Source: Cladopsammia gracilis (lineage: Eukaryota > Cnidaria > Anthozoa > Scleractinia > Dendrophylliidae). Taken from it: a stretch of DNA of 64,000 nt. Each line of letters begins with the position of its first letter. Within the stretch, counting starts at the first letter, position 1. The position numbers and the translations under genes are program-made. The notes under the pieces were generated by a model. That model did no database searches and was not told the DNA's origin. It saw nothing but the letters and a program-made list of their open reading frames with translations. This document shows, piece after piece, positions 24,401 through 33,400 of this stretch. The stretch spans positions 1,218,501 to 1,282,500 of the forward strand of contig JAJGOT010000021.1 in assembly GCA_022457155.1 (NCBI GenBank), in the 5' to 3' direction.

Positions 24401-27400
24401 CATTCGCGGTTTTCTTGTACCAGGCGCAAAAGGGTTACAATTTAAGGTCCGGCAATATGCTGACGACACAACCTCCTTTCTTAAGGATTTTCAATCGCTT
24501 GAACACCTATTTCGCATTATTGCTATTTACGAACGTGGTTCAGGTGCCAAACTGAACCGCTCGAAAACTTAGACCATGTGGCTTGGCGCGTGGAAGTCGC
24601 GCGCGGATGAGCCACTTGGCCTCACGTGGGTTAAAAAAATGAAAGTGCTTGGCGTGGTTTTCGGTACAATTACCGTTGAACAAGACAATTGGATGCCTAA
24701 AGTGAACAAACTCGAGAAATCAGTCAATCTTTGGAAATCACGCTCTCTTTCCTTTTCCGGTAAATGTTTGATTCTTAACATTTTGGCTTTTAGCAAGCTT
24801 TTCTATCTCGCGAAAGTTTTGGTAGTGCCCAAATGGGTTTTTCGCAGGGTTAACCAAGCTATCTGGCCCTTTCTCTGGGGTTCTAAGATCGAAACCGTAA
24901 GTCGGAATACATGTTTTTGTCCCACAAAGGAGGGGGTTCTTGGTTTAACAAACCTCCCCCTTAAATGCGACGCGTTGCGGGTCTTGGAATAAGGCCACAA
25001 TTCACAATGGCAGCCATCATTTTGAAGCTGTTGTGAAATTTGCCCTTCATTCCATTAAAGGCCGGATCAAATTAGATTACTTTCGTTTATCCCCCGCGCG
25101 CTTTGAGTCGCTATGGGTTAAGCCTGGGGTATGTTACATACGAGATAACGTTTTATTGTTCTTGTTCTAGTTAGTAATACTTAGTGTTATAGCTCTTGGA
25201 TACCGAACTTTGATCTTTATTTAGTGTTAAGAGATTTATTTAATTTTCGTCTACTGTGTTATTTTCCCCCTCCCCCTTTGCTTTTGGTTGATCGTAATAA
25301 AATTAATATCTTACAAAAAAAAGAGAGTAAAATTACGAACTTGCCTCATAGCGCTCGACTGTTCGAAGATTTGTTCCAGTTTAGGTATTTTTCAAGCCGC
25401 CGAGAACACTTTTCGTCTTGGTTTCTTCTTTTGGTGTTCGTAAACAGCTCCTGCTAAACATTTTTGAGGCTTTCACTTGCTCAATCCAGAATAATCTCGC
25501 AAACATTTTCAAAACTGTGCGCCATGTTGGACAAAACAAAGCAAACATTTTTTTCTATTACGTCAGCCGTGCGTCTGTACTCTGATAGATCATAGGCAAC
25601 CACCAATCACAGCGCGCATAGTATTCAGTTCATTGTATAATATCATCTTCTAGATAACTTGTATTATGAATCTCAACGATCAATAAGACTAGAAAAACTA
25701 AAACATTTAAGCAAACGTTGAAAAATGAAACATTCAACTACTCAGGTATATTGTAAAGGCCTGGTCAGTTACGGAACATCCAAAAACTAAGGGGGGTGAT
25801 CTATCTCATAAAGCATGGAACATATTGATATGAAACTTGGCCAAAGGCTTAAACTTGATACAAAGATTAATTTTGATAAGAAGTTGTCACAAAAAGAGTC
25901 ACGCAACTGATTAAGGTATCAAATTTCCACGTTTTTCTTTGGGCTAAGTGCAGGAGAACTTAAACCACTATGACTGACAAAATATCGTTTGGAAATTTTT
26001 AAGTGCACAAAGTCATACATGAAACTACCTGAAAGGCGTGTCCAGGTCACGTAACGATTGAAATGTCACGAGTTTGTTGGCGTATGAAAACATTTGTGGA
26101 CTAAAAATCGTAATAAGAACGCTTCCGGTTCATGTTTTTAGTATACTGAATTTGGGAACGAGTCGACCAAATCTGGGGACGAGACGGCCATAATTGGCGA
26201 CGAAATAACAGGGGACGAAATGGCTTGGGAGTCGAAGTGATTCCGCGTGATGGCCAGGGGTTAAATTTGATCACACTCGACAGGTCTTTACCTTTGTGTA
26301 TCCTTCTACCATTTCTCCGCAGACATCAAGATCTACACAATCAAGTGTTTTCCATGGTGTTAGCGAGCAGCCGGTGGCTTGCAGTTAGAGCGGATGCCCT
26401 GTGTGCAATGTTTATCGGCGCAGTGGCTTTTATTTCTGTTGCTGTCTCTCAGAATCCAGGTAGGTGATTAAAGAATTTTCTGACAATTTCGCAAAATTAA
26501 CTGAGAAGTTGCAAACGGATAATAAATGCTCGATCCCAGGTTGTCTTTAGGTTTTGATTTTATTGGAATAGTTTCCATCACTTACTGCAAAGTTTCCATC
26601 ACATTCTGGTCTATTCGGTAATGTCCATAATCTGTGTTGAATGGTTTAAACAAGTGTTGCTAGTACTCCGGGGATTGTTTATTCATAGTTTTAAACATGA
26701 ATTTCGCTTTTTACTTAATCCTTCTGATATTAAAGTTATCCCATCCTAGTCCGGATTTGCGAAGGGTGATACCACTAGAATGGTAGTCATACTTATATTT
26801 TAGTGATAACCCTAGCCGTTATTAATTATTTGGATGCTACCACAGGTGCAAACCGGACGATGTGATGCATAACAACTCCGATAAATGAAAATACCGTCTA
26901 TTGTATCCCACTCTCGGTTCCGGAAGAGGATTCCTGCTCTCGCAGGCTAACCGTATATTTTGCCAAAAAGAAAATATAATCCCTGTAATAACGCCTTATA
27001 AAAAAAAGATTTTCCTTGATTTTATGAACAGGGCATATTTAAAGTCAGAAAAAAAGTCGTTAACAACTAGGTGTCTCTTTTGTTTTCAGCAATGGCTGGC
27101 CTGGCTCTTGCCTACGTGATGGAAACAGCCAAAGTCTCTCAATATACTGTGAGAAATTTTTCAGAAGTTGAGAATCTTATGACATCAGTCGAGCGCGTCA
27201 TGGCTTACACCAACATCGACTCAGAGCCAGGATACAAGTTCAAAACACTTCCACCAATAAACTGGCCTCGTAATGGTCACGTGAGCTTTAAAAAGGTTGC
27301 TTTGAGGTATTACCCCAACGGACCACAAGTGCTGAAAAATTTAAGCTTTGAGATTCAAGGGAAGACGAAACTAGGAATCGTCGGGCGAACCGGAGATGGA

Positions 27401-28000
27401 AAATCGTCTCTTGTAGCAGCTCTTCTACGCATGCCTGAAGCTGAGGGAGAGATATACATCGATGACGTTGCTGTGAAAAGCATTCAACTGCAGGAATCAC
27501 GGAAATGTATTTCTGTTCTCAGTCAATCGCCCTTCCTATTTAGTGGATCACTCAGAAAGAACCTCGACCCTTTGGAGAAACACAGGGATGATGAGCTGTG
27601 GAATGTTCTTGAAGAAGTGAAACTTAGCAGTTTGGTTGAAAACCTCGAGGGACAACTTGACTTTGCGCTTTTAGAGAGAGGTGAGAACCTAAGTGTTGGT
27701 GAACGGCAGTTGATCTGCTTGGCTAGCACTTTACTACAACAAAGTAAGATCATCATATTGGATGAACTAACGGCGCACGTGGATCCCAATACAGAGAGGA
27801 CCATCTGGAGCACCGTGCACGAGAAACTGAAGAATTCCACTGTCATCACTATAGCTCATCGGTTGAACACGATCAAAGACTGTGATGTAATCTTAGTGTT
27901 ACGAGAAGGCCAGGTGGCTGAGCTGGACACCATTGATTCACTTCTAGGTAGGGAGGGAGGGATTTTCCACAACATGGCTGCTGCTCAACCAAGTAGTTAA
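11880..28000 (+). CDS. ABCC4: ABCC-subfamily (MRP4-like) full ABC transporter, six coding exons
   Basis: Six exons with GT-AG boundaries join in frame to 1316 residues: 11880-12434, 17605-17984, 19236-20632, 22313-22883, 26323-26459 and 27090-28000. The order is a short N-terminus without TMD0, TMD1 (about 100-380), NBD1, a linker, TMD2 (about 755-1040) and NBD2, the layout and length of ABCC4-type exporters. NBD1 has Walker [10 protein letters not shown] (513-521), LSGGQ (603-607) and Walker B VYLLDD (623-628) with D in place of the catalytic E, usual in ABCC. NBD2 has GRTGDGKSS (1112-1120), LSVGE (1214-1218), ILDE (to E1239) and H1270. TMD2 carries [19 protein letters not shown]. Family members export organic anions and cyclic nucleotides at the plasma membrane; the substrate here is unknown. 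The NBD1 H-loop histidine is replaced by Tyr660, and the C-terminus (QPSS) lacks a class I PDZ motif. Orthology to vertebrate ABCC4 is by resemblance only. Confidence 0.93.
12548..12775 (-). mobile_element. SINE-like copy, minus orientation, intron 1
   Basis: The minus strand repeats the tRNA-derived SINE at 15490-15690. Shared strings include tggtattttgaaagatcacc, gttgatttttagcggtct and aggaaggggctctcaaggta. The A-box end is degraded here. It sits in intron 1, inverted relative to the other copy. Confidence 0.65.
12777..13085. mobile_element. G/C-tract MITE
   Basis: A run of G near 12787 and a run of about 20 C near 13060 sit at inverted ends (gttatgcccggg.. and ..ggggtggttatgc). Between them are repeats of ggtacccctttcatat. 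Open frames through it are artefacts of the low complexity. Confidence 0.5.
13523..13916. mobile_element. 394-bp MITE with GGCCCGGTT termini
   Basis: The terminal inverted repeat of about 40 bp starts ggcccggttcagacgccgaa on the left, with the matching inverse at the right end, and TA on both flanks. Internal inverted copies of ttcatgagccgaac and attcagacgccgaac make it highly self-complementary. Non-coding, inserted in intron 1 of the ABC gene. Confidence 0.8.
14755..15364. mobile_element. 610-bp element with CAGGGGCAC termini and TTGAGT duplication
   Basis: The left end caggggcacccaacga and right end (tcgtttagtgcccctg) are imperfect inverses. The 6-bp ttgagt abuts both ends (14749-14754 and 15365-15370), a target-site duplication. 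Ends of the CAGGGGC type occur in hAT-like families, which usually make 8 bp; here only 6 bp match, so the superfamily is open. Non-coding. Confidence 0.75.
15490..15690 (+). mobile_element. tRNA-derived SINE
   Basis: The A box tggcgtagctgg (15497-15508) and B box gggttcgaagg (about 15586-15596) lie at internal Pol III promoter spacing, followed by a non-tRNA body shared with the copy at 12548-12775. In intron 1 of the ABC gene. Confidence 0.7.
16640..17295. repeat. Degenerate TGAC/TGAT tetranucleotide region
   Basis: About 650 bp is built of diverged tgac, tgat, taac and caac words, becoming regular (ttgattgattgattgattga) at 17227-17262. This is an old decayed microsatellite in intron 1, ending about 310 bp before exon 2. 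Confidence 0.8.
17605..17984 (+). CDS. ABCC4: ABC transporter coding exon 2
   Basis: Starts after tctacag with [12 protein letters not shown], continuing exon 1 without a gap. Includes [16 protein letters not shown], the intracellular loop motif of ABCC proteins, and helices 3 and 4 (about 222-240 and 244-264). Ends in phase 2 at gaag/gtgagt. Confidence 0.93.
18764..18911. mobile_element. Palindromic MITE in ABC intron 2
   Basis: Left arm gttgaaatgaaattcaggtt with aaaatgatttcaac, and an inverse right arm. The central part (gattttgaatt / gattcaaaatc) also pairs, so most of the 148 bp folds back. Confidence 0.75.
19236..20632 (+). CDS. ABCC4: ABC transporter coding exon 3 (TMD1 end, NBD1, linker)
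   Basis: The acceptor is tttatag at 19229-19235; the split Arg codon joins VRR to SEILVLLKK. This single 1.4 kb exon carries helices 5-6, all NBD1 motifs, the linker and the start of TMD2, ending at cccaag/gttagt in phase 1. The H-loop reads ILVTYTEKH, with Tyr where ABCC NBD1 usually has His. Confidence 0.94.
21271..22110 (-). pseudogene. 5'-truncated CR1/L2-type LINE, reverse transcriptase C-terminus
   Basis: The minus strand is open from about 22110 to 21497, about 200 residues. [20 protein letters not shown] leads into [19 protein letters not shown], then [29 protein letters not shown] and [11 protein letters not shown], the C-terminal pattern of Jockey/CR1/L2-clade LINE polymerases. The catalytic palm is missing, as expected of a 5'-truncated insertion. 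The 3' side ends in a (TATC)n tail at 21271-21287. It lies antisense in ABC intron 3. Confidence 0.85.
22313..22883 (+). CDS. ABCC4: ABC transporter coding exon 4 (TMD2)
   Basis: Begins after ctttatag and continues [13 protein letters not shown]. Contains [15 protein letters not shown] and the RILNRFSKD motif, helices of TMD2, and [19 protein letters not shown], the conserved coupling-loop region. Ends in phase 2 at tatcg/gtaagc. A TTAA-type transposon begins 11 bp after the exon end. Confidence 0.93.
22895..23612. mobile_element. 718-bp MITE with TTAA duplication
   Basis: The terminal inverted repeat is ggttacagtgtaccttc at the left and its inverse at the right. TTAA flanks both ends (22891-22894, 23613-23616), as for piggyBac or Kolobok elements. 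No transposase frame. It is inserted immediately after the 5' splice site of ABC exon 4. Confidence 0.9.
23883..23980. mobile_element. Short MITE of GATCGCAACG repeats
   Basis: The ends ggtttccatatgatcgca and tgcgattatatggaaacc are inverse copies. The interior consists of cgatcgcaacgatcg-like words that pair with each other, and the same words precede it from 23845. Confidence 0.65.
23984..25140 (+). pseudogene. L1/Tx1-type LINE reverse transcriptase fragment with internal stop
   Basis: The frame carries the polymerase palm: [10 protein letters not shown] (block A), [17 protein letters not shown] (block B) and [10 protein letters not shown] (catalytic DD). Further motifs to LNRSKT precede an in-frame TAG at 24570. 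The frame then continues ([35 protein letters not shown]) to a second stop at 24990-24992. The endonuclease domain and N-terminus are absent, so it is a dead, truncated copy. It starts directly after the small GATCGCAACG MITE, in ABC intron 4, same strand as the gene. Confidence 0.88.
25141..26322. other. Remainder of ABC intron 4
   Basis: No exon or recognisable repeat family. The open frames have no domain signal. Confidence 0.4.
26323..26459 (+). CDS. ABCC4: ABC transporter coding exon 5
   Basis: A 137-bp exon after tccgcag: HQDLHNQVF, then [18 protein letters not shown], the conserved helix 11 region of ABCC proteins. Ends in phase 1 at atccag/gtaggt. Confidence 0.92.
26460..27089. other. 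ABC intron 5
   Basis: AT-rich intron of 630 bp with no recognised insert; the polypyrimidine tract before exon 6 is clear. Confidence 0.6.
27090..28000 (+). CDS. ABCC4: ABC transporter coding exon 6 (NBD2, stop)
   Basis: Starts after tgttttcag with [15 protein letters not shown] and carries the [15 protein letters not shown] linker, the complete NBD2 and the stop TAA. NBD2 is canonical apart from Asp1116 in the Walker A (GRTGDGKSS) and Glu1218 after the LSVG signature. Confidence 0.95.
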
Positions 28001-28089
28001 TTGCCATTTTTGCACTATTCTAGATCGGTTCTCTGGAATTATCTCGTCACACTTTATGCGATTTTATCCGATGATTCAAATGTTCAGTA

Positions 28090-28445
28090 GAACTATACCT
28101 TGTACGGCATAATAAACAGTAGCAAAAATAGTACTGCTCGGCAGCTTTTGATTGGCACACCTTAAGATTTTATCCACAGACTCTCTTAACTTGTACAGCA
28201 TAATAAACAGTACAACAGGAAAGTACCTCTTTGCAATTTTTATTTGAATGGTCACACTTCAGGATTTCATTCACAGATTCAAAAGTTAGAACCACCTTCT
28301 ACAGCATATAAAACATAACAAACAGTAGCAAAAATAGTTCTGCTCGGCAGCTTTTGATTGTCACGCCTAAAGATTTTATCCACAGATTCAAAAGTTAGAT
28401 CCACCTTGTACAGCATAATAAACAGTACCACAGGAAAGTACTGCT
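28090..28445. repeat. Diverged tandem repeat with polyadenylation hexamers, ABC 3' end
   Basis: About four units of near 100 bp share ttgtacagcataataaacag, gctcggcagcttttgattg and gattttatccacaga. Each complete unit carries AATAAA, first at 28111-28116 (111 bp after the stop) and next at 28202-28207. The repeat probably contains the transcript's 3' end, with several possible sites. Confidence 0.7.
28111..28116 (+). promoter_or_regulatory. ABCC4: Candidate polyadenylation signal of the ABC transporter
   Basis: First AATAAA after the stop codon, repeated in the following tandem units. Confidence 0.55.
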
Positions 28446-28704
28446 CAAATATACTAGAAATGTGACACTTCCATGGGAAACATCTTTTGACAAGTATGTT
28501 TACACTTTACCCAAATTTAAAATTTCATGCGTATATAATCGTCAAAATGAATCTTTTTCAAGTGTATTGCTGTACAGCTTACTATATGTACATGTAAGTT
28601 CGTTTTAGCATCAATAAGAATCAATAATATGAAGTATATAGCGTTGTAATTCTTACCTCATATAACGTCTTCACATAGAAGACTACTCTTGAAGTTGCAT
28701 GAGT

Positions 28705-28728
28705 GGAAGGGGGGGGGGGGGGGGGGGG
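28705..28728. repeat. Poly-G tract
   Basis: More than 20 consecutive G. The equivalent position of copy B (40553-40560) has only short purine runs. Confidence 0.85.
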
Positions 28729-29019
28729 ATCTGTCTCCTTCCGCTCAGATAAGGCCAAAAACGGCCTGGTAAATATAGGATTAATAGAATAGGATTAAAA
28801 GAAAAGACTGAAAAATTTATGGCAAATGAAATAACAAAAACTAAATACAGTTATACCCTCAAACGTGTACTACACGGACTTATATTAGTCGATTACTTGA
28901 AATATTTCCTGAGAATTCTTCCCTAAATTAATTACTGTGACCTTACATCTATTACGTGGTTACCTCTATTAAGCAGTCTACCAGGTCATCTATTTCTAGT
29001 TCCCAGTGAGTTATGTTTA

Positions 29020-29290
29020 CTTAAGTTGAGGCAGCGTGACCGACTTGTAATCCGGAGGCCCCGGTTTCAAGTCTGCCTCTCTGACCACCAGCTGGATTTG
29101 TAACATGGTTGTCCTTTGTGCCATGCTTGACCGTGCTATGTAAACAGCCAACTGGTTAGCCTCCCACCAGTAGAGATTCTTAACAATGTTTAGCTTACTT
29201 TGCATATTAATTTTCAATGATTAATAGTATCCTCAATTAGCACTGTAGTGCTTTTAAGCACTTCGACAATTAAATAAAGTGATTTATTGA
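29020..29290 (+). mobile_element. tRNA-derived SINE
   Basis: The head gaggcagcgtgaccgacttg with B box ggtttcaagtc (29063-29073) is followed by a body (agccaactggttagcctccc) and an AT-rich end (aattaaataaagtgatttat). The body recurs in copy B at about 41905-42000, without the tRNA-like head. Confidence 0.6.
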
Positions 29291-29379
29291 TTTATTTTTA
29301 GTTATTTTTAAATTATGTTTTCACCTGTATCAAACGGTATCTGTGTTAAGAACACCATACGAACACAGTCAACTCTCTC

Positions 29380-29500
29380 AAAGCGGACACCCCTGTAAGG
29401 CGGACACCCCGGTAAAGAGGACACCCCAGTAAGGCAGACACCCCTGTAACTCGGTCACCCCTGTTAGGCGGACACCTCTCTAAGACGGACTTCGACATTT
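29380..29500. repeat. Minisatellite, GTAAGGCGGACACCCCT unit (copy A)
   Basis: About six diverged units of 16-18 bp (ggcggacaccc, ctgtaag). Equivalent to 42063-42180 in copy B. Confidence 0.75.
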
Positions 29501-30497
29501 GGCTGTTCCTGGCCGTGTTTAATATAATCCCTATAAATAAGACGGACACCTCTGTGATGCTGTGTTCACGTCAGCACCAGAACATGTTTTGAGTAAACAT
29601 GTTTGCAATTTCATTTTTCATATCAGTAAGTTGTTAATTTCAAGACTCATTTCACGCCTGATTGTATAATTTATGCTGTTTTACGAAGCAGGCGTAAGCT
29701 CGCATAAACTCTTTATAGTTACACATGAACCGTTGCATGATTTTGTTGTTTAAGATCCGACTTCTCAATTTCTTCGGGAACGAAGGGCGAAGAGACGACA
29801 TTTGCGTTCACGTGTTTCGTATGGTTTTGATCGAAACTACCTCAATCATGCTCAAACAAATTCAAACATGCTCAAACATATTTCGATCATGATTCGCGCA
29901 ATGCACCGCCTGATGTGAACACTTTTCGAAGTGAAACATGTTTCATTCGTGATCAGACTAAATATGTTTCGTCTTAGTGTGAACACGGCATAAGTCAGAC
30001 GGCTAAAACTAAAGCAGAAAAAGCAATTGGCTCAATTAGCAGTAGTGCCGCTTTTCGGAAGATGTGACCCCGCTCAACCGGATCCGCATGAGCGGTGCAA
30101 ATCGGACCTATGATCGCACTCACCTCCCAACAACATGGCTCTTATCCCTGCTCCGAGATCCTCCGAGGGCTACTCCACGTTTTCCACATCCAAAAAAGCA
30201 ACGTTGTAAATATTCCAATTCGATTTGGAACGTAAGTGCATGTTTGAACGGGTTCCTGAGATCTAACTGTTTGACATTTTTACTCAGGTACTTGGCTCTG
30301 TCTTGTCTTTAATTCACTGAGTGTAATCAATAGTCGAGGTCATGCCAGGATTAAATTGCACATCGTGAGCCCTAGACAAAAGACGTAAACAACTCAGCAA
30401 CAGCAATATTCGCAGTAGCTAGTCAGTTGATCATTGTTTGCGGAAGATATTTTACCGGACGTGACATCAAAATTTACGTTCTTCGTTCGCTTTTATT

Positions 30498-33400
30498 ATG
30501 GCGATCGACCCAGGCAAGATAAGATGTGTCTCCGTTGCGCATATTGTTACTGGGTCTCTGTTGATCATCTGCGGCGTCCTTCAACTTGTTCGTGGCATGA
30601 AGTTTCTTTGGACAGACTCTGTGCATTTTGGCATTTGGATTGGAACATGGGTAAGTACAATACAGACAATCTGCATCTTTTAACACAGTACGAATGTGTG
30701 TCAATTAACAATCAGGGGAATGTTGACAATACAGAATGTACAAGGAACTGTTTACTAGGATCCAAAACGGAAAAGAAGTCTGAATTTGACAACGTCGATG
30801 AGTATATGAAAGAAATCATATAGCTATGACATGCGGAAATGTAAAAAGGTAAAAATATATTAATCAAATAATCAAATATCAATTTTATATATTATGGAAA
30901 TAATAATCTTCGAGAACCCGTCTCCTAATGTTTTTCGAGTTGCTTTATGAATTTCTGCATGGAAGTTTGAAAGCAGACATGCTTTTCCTCTGTGATACAA
31001 ATTAATACGCGGAAATGGACTGAAATGAAAATGATCCTCACCAGTGAGTCCCGTATCGTCATATATGTATCTTATCGTGTTTTCATGATTATGGCCAGGA
31101 GCTTGCTTCAAGCTTGCTTTATTATCTTGAAATAGGCAGGGAAAAATAAAACAGCAAAAGCAATGAAACAAGAATGGCAATTTATATTTCCGGCCTGATC
31201 GCAACCGGCTGTCACGAAATCAAATGTGATGATACCATTCCCATTTTAGGAATGAGATTACTGTTACTTTTACCTAGTACGCCTGAACAACGTACTTAGT
31301 TGCTAGCTGTAAATGTTTTCAATAACTAATAAAAAGTGCCAGATGGACGCACTATAAGACGAAGTTTCAATATATTCTACTGGGAAGCGTCGTGCAAACC
31401 CATCTGCCAAAGTAAAAATCACTAAAGGTCCGTAAGATAAGTTGAATGTAAAAAGAAAAGTGTCGTGCGAATGTACGAACAAAGTAAGGGAGTTGGATAC
31501 AACAATGAAAGTGCCCTATGAACGAATGAATGAACCAACGTGCATTAGAACTTGTGTACGAACGTACTATCGTTATACGTACTATTGTACCAAAGTGCTG
31601 CGTACATTAATATTTCCGTATGAACGTATTAAAGTACTAGCGTACGAACGTAACATCGTACTATAAGGTGACGATATTACTAACGTACGATCGCACTATC
31701 GTACTAACTACATTACTATTTCCGTATGAACATATTAACGTACTAGCGCACGAACGTAACATCGTACTATAAGGTGACAATATTACTAACGTACGATCGG
31801 ACTATCGTACCAACTACAGTACTATTTCCGTATGAACGCATTAAGTAATGATCCGCATAAGAAGGAAAGTGCTCGATTGAATGTCAACTTTTTTCATTGT
31901 TACAACTAGTGATCTCATTGGCCTAGACTTAAAGACCGCTAAAAAGTTAGATTTCAAGGTGCATTTTGTTTGATTTTTTAAAGGTTTCATGTAATTTAAG
32001 CCCCAATCGCAAAACAAGCAAATTTTTAAAGAAATTGTATTTGGGGAACTTCATCAAAGCAGCAAAATTATTAGCTATTGTCTTCTGCTATTCTGATTGG
32101 TTAAGCACGAACATTTCCTAAAATTTATCTGACGCAAATGGATATTCTTTATTGTTATACTGAAATATAATTATAAACCATTAGCTCCTCCCCTATTTTT
32201 GAAATCAAAGACATTCTATGTGAGAAAGAGCCAATGCCGCAGAACAATGAAGTTTACTGTAGTTCTTATGTGGAGCGTTACTTAACGTACTAGCGTACTA
32301 GCGTACGAACGTAATATCGTACTATAAGGTGACGATATTACTAAAGTGCGATCGTACTAAGTACATCACTGTTTACATTCTACCAATAATGACAATTCGA
32401 CCGTTGAAGGGCGGCCTATGAACACACAAGAAAACGATGATATCGCCTACTTACATGCTGATGCCATCACTGCTTCTGACGACGTCGAGCAGGTAGCCGT
32501 TAAGTTTCTAAAATTCAGGTGGAAACTCCACGAACTCAACTATTTCGAAATAAAAATTAGCAACCGATTTGTAGCTTTTGTCTCCAAAGTTTCCGTCTTT
32601 TCCGTCTCTGACTGAGAGCGACTTTACCAGAGAGTTCTTCTTCGACATGATGGCTTTACGACGGACACGAAAGACAGACACGAAAGTCTGATGCTACCAA
32701 CACCGGTGAGCTGAATTATTATATACGGCGGTATCATTTTTACAATTGAGACGTAAGTGTTAATACACCCCCTTTTGTTTGTACTGACAGTGAGAAAATA
32801 CGACCACCAGCGTACTCAAATAAGAATGGATATAATGAAGTGCTAACGTGTACAAAATGATTTAACGAGTTTTTGATCTGGTTAAAGTAAATTGATGTGT
32901 AAGAAGAATTGATTGATCTTGTGCCCAGTCAGGCAACGTTGCTCTATACTTTTTCTTCAAACCTGAAACACGTCGAGAGATAAAGCTCATACGCAAAATT
33001 TTGAAGCGATAAATCAGTTGTCATAATTATTACTATCTGTAGCGGTATTGCCAATTCAAAAAGCCGAACGTACGAATCGCTTTTATGTAAGTGTCAAAGG
33101 TATTTAGCACGCGAGTACTAACTGGGGACACTTTCCAGATCTAAGTATATTTCTTTTATTTGCTGTGCGTCACTACAGTTCAGCGGCGGCTTCGAAATCC
33201 CTTTAAAGGTGTTTTCAAAATAGCTGCATCCCAGAGTTCATGCACCAAAAATTGAGGTGAATCCTGCCAATTGCTTGTGAGACGCTCATCGATCAAATCG
33301 GCACGAGTTGTCCATTTTGAGATCTCGTTGGATCGCGATGAAATCGATGCCAAAAAGCAGCATACTTTAAAGATTAGGTAAAGATCTAACTCCCTCTAAA

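Noticed and set aside
30434..30823. 129-codon ORF overlapping exon 1 of gene A (and its equivalent at 43767)
   Set aside because: Different frame from the conserved membrane protein, runs through the splice donor into the intron, and the exon 1 frame is the one kept in gene C.
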